This document shows positions 7,068 through 15,976 of a stretch of 36,158 nucleotides of DNA, piece by piece (position 1 is the stretch's first letter; every line of letters begins with the position of its first letter). Below the pieces are notes generated by a model. It saw only the letters and a program-made list of their open reading frames with translations, searched no databases and was not told the origin of the DNA. The DNA is from Marinifilaceae bacterium (GTDB taxonomy: Bacteria; Bacteroidota; Bacteroidia; Bacteroidales; Marinifilaceae), in assembly GCA_025210485.1 (NCBI GenBank), contig JAOARN010000088.1, positions 1 through 36,158 on the forward strand, written 5' to 3'. Both the position numbers and the translations under genes were made by a program.

Positions 7068-9917
7068 ATGAGCTTTTTTAGATATCTTATAATTTTAGTT
7101 TTAAGTTTTTCCTCTTATTACTCACTTGCACAATATCCGTTTAATTTCACAAAACATAGAGATATTCCAAGCTATTTTAATGATTCGAATATTCAAAGAT
7201 TGTTTTTTCAATCAAAACTAGACTCCTGTATATTCGAATTGCAAAATTATAAAGCAGATGAAAAAAAAGATCAATTATTTTATTATAATTTATTAGCAGA
7301 TGTCTATTTCCTAAATTCGGATTATGATAAGGCATTACAGATTGTTCGCGGGTCAAGGGAAGAGATGAGCAGTTTTTTTGCACATGGAAATAAAGAGTGT
7401 CTGTACTCATTATTCCTTGAGGCAATAATATACGAACAAAAGGCTGAGGCTCGAAAAACAATTAAAATTTTAGATAGTATAAATTCATTAGAATATAATA
7501 ATGATAAGGCATTCAAAGCTTTGATATATAGGAAAAAAGCAGATGTGTATTTAAAGTTTATGAATAGGGAGAAAAGGAAAGAAACTATTAATGATGCGTT
7601 AAAATATTTTGATAAGGAAAAAACAAATTACGAAAAAGCAGTATACTATTTATTACAAGCTGATAGGTCAGGCTATAGTCAATCTGAAATAAAATCGGAA
7701 AATTATATTGAAGCACTTAAGTATTTAGAGCTTGCAGGGGCAAAGCAAGACAAGATTTATTATGATTGTTTATTACAGTTGGTTATACAAAATATTAGCT
7801 ATGATAAGAATACCAAAAAGGCGAAACACTATGTTTCCGTTCTAAATAAGTATATCGCTGATTATAAAATTCAGGATCAATATCTGTATTCATTTTATAT
7901 AGTCTCAGGTGAGGTTTATCGTATTACCAAGAATTTTAATCTTGCTGAATATTCATTTAAAAGGTCTGTTGAAATTTCCAATAAGTATTATAAGTCAAAT
8001 GCTGAAAAACTTTGTCTACCTCTAGCATACTTGGGGAGATTGTACCGATATCAAAAATTATTTAATAAAGCAGAGCCCGTTTATCTTAAGTCATTAGAGA
8101 TTGGAGAAAGATTATACAATGGACAAAAATTCCCAGGTGAATTCAAGTTTTTCGGTGAAATTGCTAAGTTGTATTCAGCCTGGAATAAGCCATTTAAATG
8201 TATAGAATATGCAAATAAGCGAATGAGTTATTGTTCTGATAAGCAATACGATCAGCATGATTTGATAGCCTATAATCCCAAAATAAGATATGTGAGTTTT
8301 TTTAATTCCATAATGCATAAAATTGAATCATACAGATATTTATATCTCAAGACCAAAAATGTCGAATACTTAGATTATGGAATAAAAAACTGTTTGCAAG
8401 CAGATAGTATAGTTACCGAAATAAATTCAAAGTCTATATCTGAGAAAGCAGGTTTGAAAAACTCTAAGAGAAGAAAACTATTGGCGAGTTATAGTTTTTG
8501 GTTTTATATGAAGAAATTTGAACGAACTCAAGATAAAGATAATTTATATTATTGTTTTTCCCAGCTAGACAATAGCTTAGCTAACTATCTTAAATTCTCG
8601 ATTGGAAAAAACAGGAAAAAAGAAATTCAGAAATACGAGAAAAAACTCAGAAAGCTTGAAATCAGTTTTGAGGAATCGGGGAAATCAAATTTGAATGATT
8701 CAATTTTACGAGTAAAGAATAAACTTCTTGATTTAAAATTAAATACAAATAACAAGTTAGGGGTAAACAATTATCTCGTTCCAAAAGATTCTATAAATCT
8801 TATTACGGCTAAAAGTACGGGCATAATTCTTATTCAGAGTTTATATTTTAGTGATGAGCTTAAACTTAATGTAAAAATGGAAAATGCCCCCAAACGATAT
8901 TTTGCATTTTTTGTTGATAGAAATGGAATCGATTTCAGGAAGATTAATCATAATCCTAATATTTTTGCAAAAAAATGTATACGAGCGATAAAATCATTTG
9001 ATACAGAGGCTATAGATTATAATGTAGATAAATTATCTAAATTAATTATTCACCCATTTTCCAACCGTATAAATTCTAACAAAAATCTGTTATTTATATG
9101 TTCAAACAGCTTGTCAAGTTTTCCTTTCGATATATTAAAATTATCGCCAGGTTCTGATATTAAACTTGGAGGGCGTAATATAATATATAACTATTGTTTA
9201 TCCACTAGTTTTAATACTAAAAGAAATGCGACAAATAAAGGCTTGTTGGCTATTGCTCCTTTGTTTAATGCCAAGTCTGATACAGATGTATTTAGAGATT
9301 CTGATATTTCTTTGTCTGAAATTACCGATCGAGCTCAACTGAATCGCAAGGGTGAGGGGTTAAGAGCATTACCATTGGCCCAAAAAGAGGTTGAATCGGT
9401 TAGTTCAATGTATAATCAGTATCTTAATTCTAAGGTTAAGATATTAAATACGGATGCGACTAAAATTAATATTTATGATAATATTGCAAATTTTGATATT
9501 ATCCATTTTGCAACTCATGGCTATGCCGATAAGCGAAATTATAAAAGGTCGGGTTTGTTTCTTTCTCTTAATCAGAAGAATCCATTTTTGAGTTTGAATG
9601 AAATTTACAATCTTGATTTAAATTCCAGCTTAGTTGTGTTAAGTGCATGCAAAACTAATATTGGTATCAATAGTGATGGGGAAGGAAATATGGCATTGCC
9701 CCGAGCATTTATGTATGCTGGGGCAAAGAATATTGTGGCGAGTCTTTGGAGAGTTAATGATAGAAAATCGAAATATATAATGGAAAGGTTTTATTATCAT
9801 ATTATTCAGACTAAAAGTAATTATGCAAAAGCTCTTAGATTAGCCAAGCTGGATGCTATCAAGAAAGGATTTGAGATAAAAGACTGGGCTGCATTTGTAA
9901 TTTTGGGAACCGTATAA
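7068..9917 (+). CDS. Exported TPR-CHAT protease homologue
   Basis: A clean signal peptide (hydrophobic residues 5-21 ending SLAQ) suggests export to the periplasm or beyond. About residues 50-400 are helical TPR-like repeats, clearest near 270-345 (AEYSFKRSVEIS and AEPVYLKSLEIGERLY). The C-terminal third is a CHAT domain, a caspase-like peptidase fold: the strand IIHFATHG gives the catalytic His817, LSACKT gives Cys861, and the GEGNMALPRAFMYAGA and SLWRVND blocks are typical of the family. Both catalytic residues are present, so it could be active. It lies 98 bases after the second Fic-like gene on the same strand. Exported TPR-CHAT proteins occur widely in Bacteroidota, mostly of unknown role. 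Cytoplasmic TPR-CHAT proteins act in bacterial gasdermin and type III-E CRISPR systems, but the signal peptide makes a direct parallel doubtful. Confidence 0.85.
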   Translation: MSFFRYLIILVLSFSSYYSLAQYPFNFTKHRDIPSYFNDSNIQRLFFQSKLDSCIFELQNYKADEKKDQLFYYNLLADVYFLNSDYDKALQIVRGSREEMSSFFAHGNKECLYSLFLEAIIYEQKAEARKTIKILDSINSLEYNNDKAFKALIYRKKADVYLKFMNREKRKETINDALKYFDKEKTNYEKAVYYLLQADRSGYSQSEIKSENYIEALKYLELAGAKQDKIYYDCLLQLVIQNISYDKNTKKAKHYVSVLNKYIADYKIQDQYLYSFYIVSGEVYRITKNFNLAEYSFKRSVEISNKYYKSNAEKLCLPLAYLGRLYRYQKLFNKAEPVYLKSLEIGERLYNGQKFPGEFKFFGEIAKLYSAWNKPFKCIEYANKRMSYCSDKQYDQHDLIAYNPKIRYVSFFNSIMHKIESYRYLYLKTKNVEYLDYGIKNCLQADSIVTEINSKSISEKAGLKNSKRRKLLASYSFWFYMKKFERTQDKDNLYYCFSQLDNSLANYLKFSIGKNRKKEIQKYEKKLRKLEISFEESGKSNLNDSILRVKNKLLDLKLNTNNKLGVNNYLVPKDSINLITAKSTGIILIQSLYFSDELKLNVKMENAPKRYFAFFVDRNGIDFRKINHNPNIFAKKCIRAIKSFDTEAIDYNVDKLSKLIIHPFSNRINSNKNLLFICSNSLSSFPFDILKLSPGSDIKLGGRNIIYNYCLSTSFNTKRNATNKGLLAIAPLFNAKSDTDVFRDSDISLSEITDRAQLNRKGEGLRALPLAQKEVESVSSMYNQYLNSKVKILNTDATKINIYDNIANFDIIHFATHGYADKRNYKRSGLFLSLNQKNPFLSLNEIYNLDLNSSLVVLSACKTNIGINSDGEGNMALPRAFMYAGAKNIVASLWRVNDRKSKYIMERFYYHIIQTKSNYAKALRLAKLDAIKKGFEIKDWAAFVILGTV

Positions 9918-10002
9918 AGGCTTTTGTTTTACAGTATGCAGCAGTTTGAATTTGACTTGTTTAACAAGAGCTATGTTTTTTTCTTAGCGTATTCTTATGT
10001 CT

Positions 10003-11337
10003 TTAAGATATTGATTCATCCAAATATTGACCTATTAAATTTGGATCATCCGCTGTAGCATCAATTATCAAACCATTGGGATCTATTAGAATATATCGTG
10101 GTAAATATTTAATATTATAATTAGTTTTGAATGAATTGTTCTTTTCCCCCGCATTAAGGTTTATGCCATTAAGTTTGTATTCTTTAAGTTTTGTTTTCCA
10201 TTTGTTTTTGTCACTATCCATTGATATGGTAATAAAAACTATGTTTTTGTTCGAGTAATCCTTTCTAAGTTTATTAAATGAATCTAGATTTGCAATGCAA
10301 GGTCCACAATGATAACTCCAGCAGTCGATATAAATATATTTGCCCCTGAAATCAGATAGTCTAATAGTTTTATTGGTATCATCTGTTAGTTGAAAGTCGG
10401 AGGCCTTTTGACCTTTATTTAAAGATTTCCATGAATTGTATTTCGTCTTTAATATTTTACTCTTCTTTTTATCTTTTATGTTTTGAATAAATTCGTTAAA
10501 TATGGTTTCAATCTCATCTGTACCATTTTTGTTTATATATTTGTGGAAATTAACATAGAGTATATCTTCTAAAAAATCTTTGTCAGTGATATTTGTTTTA
10601 GCAAATTGATATTTTGATTTGAAATTTTTACAATTATAATTCAGTAGTGAGTTTATTGCTAATTTGTATTCAATAAATGAGTATAATCTCTTGTCATTTA
10701 ACTTAACATTATTAATGAATTCATAATAATTATCTGGTATTTTTGACTCTGCTTTTGTGAGAGTTTTATGGAAATCAGGATATGAAAACAGTTGGTTTAT
10801 AAGCTGGTAATTTATTCTTTCTTTTTCGATAAGTACAAAATTATTAGATAGTTTATGATTTTTTCTGTTGTAATTGTTAATATGATCTGTTCTAATTTCT
10901 TTCGTTTTGTGTATTGATTCTCTAAAATCCTCCAGTTTAGATGAATATAATTTGATATCAATTCTTTTACTCTTATGTATACCTAATCCTTGTAGTAATT
11001 TTTCTTTATGATAAATATACTTGCTTTCTTCGTAGCCTTTACCAGAATATATAATACTGTCTTTTAATATTTCAATATGTATGCTATCCTGTGGTTTAAT
11101 ATACAACTGTGTTTGCTTTCCAAGCTTTAGACTTGCGTATTTCTCTTTATTTATTTGAATCTTGAACGAGAAGCAATTATTTTTAATCGTATCGATAAAA
11201 ACAGAGTCTGGTGTTATTAGTTTTGCAATATTTTGATTTGTATCATAAGTATTGCCAGTTAAAATTAAATTATTGTCTTTTTCAGATGAACATCCTATAA
11301 AAGAAAGGCCTAGTAATATAAATAAGATATGTTTCAT
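10003..11337 (-). CDS. TlpA-like thiol-disulfide oxidoreductase lipoprotein
   Basis: The N-terminus has a lipobox (LSFIGC, Cys16), so it should be a membrane-anchored lipoprotein. About residues 20-100 look like the DUF4369 beta-domain common in Bacteroidota TlpA proteins (TGNTYDTNQNIAKLIT and following). A helical middle of about 200 residues comes next, then a thioredoxin-fold domain from about 320 with the redox pair Cys344-Gly-Pro-Cys347 and the cis-Pro segment YLPRYILID. Such proteins reduce or shuffle disulfides in the periplasm, for example in cytochrome maturation or on exported proteins. It is convergent with the CHAT gene, 85 bases apart, and seems to be a single-gene unit. The substrate is not known. 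Confidence 0.88.
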   Translation of the reverse strand: MKHILFILLGLSFIGCSSEKDNNLILTGNTYDTNQNIAKLITPDSVFIDTIKNNCFSFKIQINKEKYASLKLGKQTQLYIKPQDSIHIEILKDSIIYSGKGYEESKYIYHKEKLLQGLGIHKSKRIDIKLYSSKLEDFRESIHKTKEIRTDHINNYNRKNHKLSNNFVLIEKERINYQLINQLFSYPDFHKTLTKAESKIPDNYYEFINNVKLNDKRLYSFIEYKLAINSLLNYNCKNFKSKYQFAKTNITDKDFLEDILYVNFHKYINKNGTDEIETIFNEFIQNIKDKKKSKILKTKYNSWKSLNKGQKASDFQLTDDTNKTIRLSDFRGKYIYIDCWSYHCGPCIANLDSFNKLRKDYSNKNIVFITISMDSDKNKWKTKLKEYKLNGINLNAGEKNNSFKTNYNIKYLPRYILIDPNGLIIDATADDPNLIGQYLDESIS

Positions 11338-11734
11338 TATTAATAGTTTGGAAATTGATTGATGAAAATTTATGATAATAAAGCTAGTGTTTTTATCTGT
11401 ATAACTATATTTTTTTTAATAAAAAATATAGGATTATTTTTATTAAAATTGCCTTATAAGCTAAATCTATTTTCTGTACAAATAGTAGAAATGCATCTAA
11501 ATTGAGTAATATATTAGATTTTGGAATAGATGAAAGATATAATGTACCAAAGGATCGTTTTGTATATAAAAAAAATAAACTATAGTATTTAAAGATGCAA
11601 GCCAGAAAAACGTATTCTATAATTATGAAAATCAAGAAGCTATTATTCTACTTATTTTTATATGCGTAGAGAATGATTTGTCTGCCAATAAAAAATGTAT
11701 CTTTGTCTATTCAATTTAGAAATAACGAAACAAT
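11338..11734. other. Gap holding possible gene remnants and the RM promoter
   Basis: No complete gene was found. On the plus strand, ATG at 11624 reads MKIKKLLFYLFLYA and then stops, which resembles the first residues of a signal peptide. Before it, a 43-codon frame without ATG reads RNASKLSNILDFGID, DERYNVPKDR and so on, which looks protein-like. These may be debris of a gene broken when this accessory region formed, or chance. The promoter of the downstream enzyme lies at 11677-11705. Confidence 0.35.
11677..11705 (+). promoter_or_regulatory. Promoter of the restriction-modification gene
   Basis: TTTG at 11677-11680 and TATCTTTG at 11698-11705 match the Bacteroidota -33 (TTTG) and -7 (TAnnTTTG) elements with a 17-base spacer. 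The start codon lies 29 bases further on. This is the most complete promoter match in the window. Confidence 0.6.
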
Positions 11735-14700
11735 ATGATAAACAAACAAAACTTTAAAGCCCTTCTTCTGCATTTAAATTTTGAAGAAAAAGACAATATA
11801 TACACCAAAAACTTTGAAGGAACAGGAAACTATTTGAAAGCTGACTTTAATAAGGAGCAATTGGAATATCCAGAAATGGCAGGCTTAATTATAAATGAAA
11901 GACAAACCTGTAATTTCTCTTCAGAGGAAAATGTGGTAGTGTTTGAGTGCGTTTATCAATTACTAAACAAAGGCTACAAACCCAAACATATTGAATTAGA
12001 ACCCAAATGGAAGCTAGGACATGGAGCCAGCGGAGGGCGTGCCGATATTTTGGTAAAAAATCAAAAAGATAAGCCTTTATTAATTATAGAGTGCAAAACC
12101 TACGATAAAGAATTTAAAAAAGCTTGGAAAGATACCCAAGACGATGGAGGACAATTATTCTCTTACGCTCAGCAAATAGCCGAAACCGAGTTTCTTTGCC
12201 TATACGCAAGCGAGTATAGCCCCAAAGAGCAAACATTATATACGCAACAAAGAATAATTTCGCACAAGGATAATGAGAAAATACTGGAGCAAGACGAAAA
12301 ATTAAAATCTTTTAAGCAAGCCAGTAATGTACAACGAAGATATGAGGTATGGCAAGAAACCTATAAGGGCGAATACACCGAAACTGGTATATTTGAAGAG
12401 AATATACAGCCTTACCAAATAGGAAAATCCAACTATACGCTAGCCATAGATACCCAACCTGTAAGCAATAAAGATAAGGACGGCAAATACCATAGATTCC
12501 GCACCATATTGCGCCAACATAGTATTGCCCGCAAAGAAACGGCTTTTGAGGTATTGGTAAATTTGTTTTTGGCTAAGATAGTGGACGAGGAAGAAAACCC
12601 TAATAATCTAAAGTTTTTTTGGAAAGGAGTAGCCTACGATAATTATTATGATTTTATAGACCGCTTGCAAGATTTGTATCAAATAGGAATGCGCAAATTC
12701 TTGAAAGACGAGGTAATGTATATTAGCAATCAGCAAATAGACAATGCCTTTTGGACAGTAAAGAACGACCGCAATGCCACCAAAAAACAGATACAAAAGT
12801 ATTTTAGAAATCTGAAATTCTTTTCTAATAATGCCTTTACTCTCATAAATGTACACAATGAGCATTTGTTTAATAAAAATACCAAGGTATTGGTAGAGCT
12901 AGTACAAATGTGGCAAGGTTTACGATTAAAAACCAAAGAACAAAATCAGTTTCTAGGCGATATGTTTGAGTATTTTCTTGATAACTCGATAAAACAATCG
13001 GAAGGGCAGTTTTTTACTCCTATACCTATTACCAAGTTTATAGTGGCTTCTTTGCCTTTAGAAGAAAAAATAAAAAATAGCAAAGAACCTCTAAAGGCTA
13101 TTGATTATGCTTGCGGATCGGGTCATTTTTTAAATGAATATGCCCATCAGATAAAGCCTTATGTTAAAAAGCACAAGAAAATAGAGCTAGAAAAATATTA
13201 TGAAAATATAGTAGGGATAGAAAAAGAAGACCGATTGGCTAAAATTGCCAAAGTATCGGCTTATATGTATGGGCAAGACCAAATACATATTATCGAAGAG
13301 GATGCTTTGGTAGATAAAAAAGAGGTGGCTCGTGAAAGCTTTGATGTATTGGTGGCTAATCCGCCTTTTGCTGTAGAGGGCTTTTTATTAAACCTTGACG
13401 ATAAGCAAAAGCATGAGTACAAGCTAATGGATACTACCGAGCTTAACTCCAATACCAACAATATACAATGTTTTTTTATAGAGCGTGCCAAGCACCTGAT
13501 GGCGCCTAATGCAGTAATGGGTATTGTGGTGCCTAGTTCTATTTTGTCTAACTCGGATGCTACGCATATAGCTACTCGTGAAATTATATTGCAGTATTTT
13601 GATATAGTTTCTTTGGTAGAATTGGGAAGTGGTACTTTTGGTAAAACAGGAACCAATACGGTTGTGTTGTTTTTAAAACGCAAAAGCAATAAGCCCGAAC
13701 AAGCCGAACATTACAAAAACAGGGTCAATGACTTTTTTGAGGGATTGAGCAGAGATGCTAGAAATCAGGAAGAGTACAAGGATCTGCATTTAATTCAGAA
13801 ATATTGTCAGCACAATGATTTGCCTTATGAGGAGTATAAAAAGCTATTTGCCATTATACCCGAAAACATAACTAGGCTTGAGGCGCTGATGCAAACAGAG
13901 ATGTTCGCTACTTATAAAAAAGAATTTGAAGCAAGCACGGCAATAAAGAATCTTAAGAAAAAGAAAACATTTAAAGATAAATCGGCATACGAACAGGAGT
14001 TGATAGTGGCTCAAAAGCTGATAGATTATATTGTACCTATAGAAAAGGATAAGCTCTATTATTATATACTGGCTCAGCAGAATCCTCAAAAAGTTTTAAT
14101 TATAAAAAGCCCTAGCAATAATAAGGAGCAAAAGCAATTTTTGGGATACGAATGGAGCGGAGCCAAAGGAAGCGAGGGTATTAAATACAATGGAGGAGAT
14201 ACGGTAAACGATATTCGTACGCCATTGTTTAATCCTAAAAACCCGAGTGATACAACTAAGATCAATAGCCTGATTCGCCAAAACTTTTTGGGCAAGCCTA
14301 TAACTGACCTAAAGGAGTTTGAGGAGTATCAAGATTTAATAAGCTATGCCCATGTAGAAGATTTGCTTGACTTTAGCCGAAAAGATTTTAACAAGGCTTT
14401 TTCGCTAAGCCCAAAGAAAAATATTACTATTGATACCAAATGGGAGTTGGTGAAGTTGGAAGAAGTAACAAGCAAAATGTTTGCTGGAGGTGATGCACCT
14501 AAACCTAATAAATACTCAAAAACCTTAACTGAAAAGTATACTGTTCCTATATTTGGCAATGCAATAGAAAAAGACGGACTATATGGTTATACAGATAAAT
14601 CAAAAGTAGATAGTGAATGTGTTACTATTTCAGCTAGAGGAACACTTGGATTTACAGCAATAAGAAAAAAGCCTTTTGTTCCTATTGTTAGGTTGTTAGT

Positions 14701-15538
14701 ATTAATCCCAAACAATAAAGTTTTAGTAGAATATTTAAAATATGCATTAGATTTATTGAATTTTACAGACACAGGTTCAGTTATTCCTCAATTAACAGTT
14801 CCTAAAATTAAGGGCTTAAAAATCCCTCTACCCCCTAAAAAGGTACAAGAGCAAATAGTAAAGGGTTGTGAGGCTATAGATACAAAAGCCGAACAAGCTC
14901 AGCAAAGCATTTCCAAAGCAAAAGAAGCTATTGAGAGTGAGGTGAGTGAAATTAGCGGTAAATTAGAAAAACTAGAGGATATAACTACAAAGATTGGAAG
15001 CGGTGCAACTCCCAAGGGAGGTGAAGCTTCTTACAAAGAAAGTGGTATTAGTCTGATAAGAAGCCAAAATGTTTATGACGATGGTATTTTAGATAAAGGA
15101 TTAGCATTTATAGATGAAGAACAAGCAAGTAAGCTTAATAATGTTATTGTAGAAAAAAATGATGTATTATTCAACATTACAGGAGCTTCAATAGCTAGGT
15201 GTTGTTTAGTTGAAGAAAAATATCTACCTGCACGTGTTAATCAGCATGTTTCAATTATTAGACCTAACGAAAAGATTGTAAGTAAATATCTACAACTAAT
15301 TTTAGTAAGTGAGAATGTAAAAAAACAATTATTAGTAATCGGTTCTGATAGTGCAACAAGAGAAGCTATAACAAAAACACAACTAGAGGAGTTTAAAATC
15401 CCCGTACCACCATTAGCATATCAAAAGAAATTGGTAGCCAAAATAGAAAAGTTAGAAAAGGAGATAACTAAGGCACAAGAGATAATAAACAGCGTAGCTA
15501 GTGAAAAGCAAGCGGTGTTGGATCAATATTTGAAATAG
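11735..15538 (+). CDS. Single-chain type IIG-like restriction-modification enzyme
   Basis: This 1267-residue protein joins cleavage, methylation and target recognition. The N-terminal nuclease shows GGRADILV (Asp104) and IIECK (Glu119, Lys121), a PD-(D/E)XK site like that of HsdR N-terminal domains. An N6-adenine methyltransferase follows: SAM-binding DYACGSGHF at 457-465 and catalytic NPPF at 542-545, of HsdM type. Two HsdS-like recognition domains end the chain, starting near 902 (KWELVKLEEVTSK) and 1078 (KLEKLEDITTKIGSG), each closed by IPxPP and a coiled-coil spacer. Two recognition domains suggest a bipartite target sequence, as in type I, IIB and some IIG enzymes; the site cannot be read from the protein. 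All key motifs are intact. Codon choice in the first 900 residues looks less AT-rich than in the flanking genes, which fits transfer. Confidence 0.93.
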   Translation: MINKQNFKALLLHLNFEEKDNIYTKNFEGTGNYLKADFNKEQLEYPEMAGLIINERQTCNFSSEENVVVFECVYQLLNKGYKPKHIELEPKWKLGHGASGGRADILVKNQKDKPLLIIECKTYDKEFKKAWKDTQDDGGQLFSYAQQIAETEFLCLYASEYSPKEQTLYTQQRIISHKDNEKILEQDEKLKSFKQASNVQRRYEVWQETYKGEYTETGIFEENIQPYQIGKSNYTLAIDTQPVSNKDKDGKYHRFRTILRQHSIARKETAFEVLVNLFLAKIVDEEENPNNLKFFWKGVAYDNYYDFIDRLQDLYQIGMRKFLKDEVMYISNQQIDNAFWTVKNDRNATKKQIQKYFRNLKFFSNNAFTLINVHNEHLFNKNTKVLVELVQMWQGLRLKTKEQNQFLGDMFEYFLDNSIKQSEGQFFTPIPITKFIVASLPLEEKIKNSKEPLKAIDYACGSGHFLNEYAHQIKPYVKKHKKIELEKYYENIVGIEKEDRLAKIAKVSAYMYGQDQIHIIEEDALVDKKEVARESFDVLVANPPFAVEGFLLNLDDKQKHEYKLMDTTELNSNTNNIQCFFIERAKHLMAPNAVMGIVVPSSILSNSDATHIATREIILQYFDIVSLVELGSGTFGKTGTNTVVLFLKRKSNKPEQAEHYKNRVNDFFEGLSRDARNQEEYKDLHLIQKYCQHNDLPYEEYKKLFAIIPENITRLEALMQTEMFATYKKEFEASTAIKNLKKKKTFKDKSAYEQELIVAQKLIDYIVPIEKDKLYYYILAQQNPQKVLIIKSPSNNKEQKQFLGYEWSGAKGSEGIKYNGGDTVNDIRTPLFNPKNPSDTTKINSLIRQNFLGKPITDLKEFEEYQDLISYAHVEDLLDFSRKDFNKAFSLSPKKNITIDTKWELVKLEEVTSKMFAGGDAPKPNKYSKTLTEKYTVPIFGNAIEKDGLYGYTDKSKVDSECVTISARGTLGFTAIRKKPFVPIVRLLVLIPNNKVLVEYLKYALDLLNFTDTGSVIPQLTVPKIKGLKIPLPPKKVQEQIVKGCEAIDTKAEQAQQSISKAKEAIESEVSEISGKLEKLEDITTKIGSGATPKGGEASYKESGISLIRSQNVYDDGILDKGLAFIDEEQASKLNNVIVEKNDVLFNITGASIARCCLVEEKYLPARVNQHVSIIRPNEKIVSKYLQLILVSENVKKQLLVIGSDSATREAITKTQLEEFKIPVPPLAYQKKLVAKIEKLEKEITKAQEIINSVASEKQAVLDQYLK

Positions 15539-15569
15539 AGAATATTTATATGTGTTAAATAATAGATTT

Positions 15570-15875
15570 ATGACAGAGAAAGAAAAAAAGGAATACGAAG
15601 AACTAAAACGGAAGTGTCTTCATTTCGAACAAGAGTTTAGAAGATTGCAGTATAACCCAGTGTATTTTTTAGAGAAATACTACAATAAACTTGAAGATCC
15701 TATAGAAACTAATGACAAAGACAAGCAGGCTATTTTCGATAAGTTTAATAAAGGAGTAGCGCCTTATTTTGATGATTTTAATGAGGCAATGAAATTTACC
15801 GACAAAAAGAAGAGCTTAGAAGAAAAGGGGCACAAAGATTGGGAGGTACATGATATTTTATTTTCTGGCGAATAA
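15570..15875 (+). CDS. Small charged protein next to the RM gene
   Basis: This 101-residue protein of unknown family begins at the ATG at 15570 (MTEKEKKEYEELKRKC); a GTG six codons earlier in frame is less likely. It is mostly helical and highly charged, with EFRRLQYNPVYFLEKYYN in the middle and a C-terminal DWEVHDILFSGE. It starts 31 bases after the RM stop on the same strand and is followed by a terminator, so it is probably co-transcribed. It has no helix-turn-helix that I can see, so it is not an obvious controller protein. A helper role for the RM enzyme is a guess from position. Confidence 0.7.
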   Translation: MTEKEKKEYEELKRKCLHFEQEFRRLQYNPVYFLEKYYNKLEDPIETNDKDKQAIFDKFNKGVAPYFDDFNEAMKFTDKKKSLEEKGHKDWEVHDILFSGE

Positions 15876-15915
15876 GATTTGTTGTAAGCTTATTTTATGA
15901 TGAGGCAAATATATT

Positions 15916-15954
15916 CCAAAAAAAGCCTAAGATTTATTCTTAGGCTTTTTTTGG
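15916..15954. terminator. Bidirectional terminator
   Basis: A perfect 17-bp stem (CCAAAAAAAGCCTAAGA with its reverse complement) over the loop TTTAT has a T-tract on both strands. It separates the plus-strand RM operon from the minus-strand peptidase gene and can serve both. Confidence 0.9.
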
Positions 15955-15976
15955 ATTTTTATGTTTATCAAATATC

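Noticed and set aside
7068..9917. Gasdermin-type defence system with TPR-CHAT activator
   Set aside because: The CHAT protein is exported and neither neighbour resembles a gasdermin; the only parallel is a possibly acylated Cys near an N-terminus.
11405..11635. A 76-codon minus-strand hydrophobic frame
   Set aside because: The composition is Ile/Leu/Phe/Tyr-rich as expected from AT-rich DNA, there is no family resemblance, and the opposite strand looks at least as protein-like.
13261..13689. A 142-codon minus-strand frame inside the RM gene
   Set aside because: It lies wholly opposite the methyltransferase domain, whose motifs are intact, and its protein has no recognisable features; it is a shadow of the real gene.
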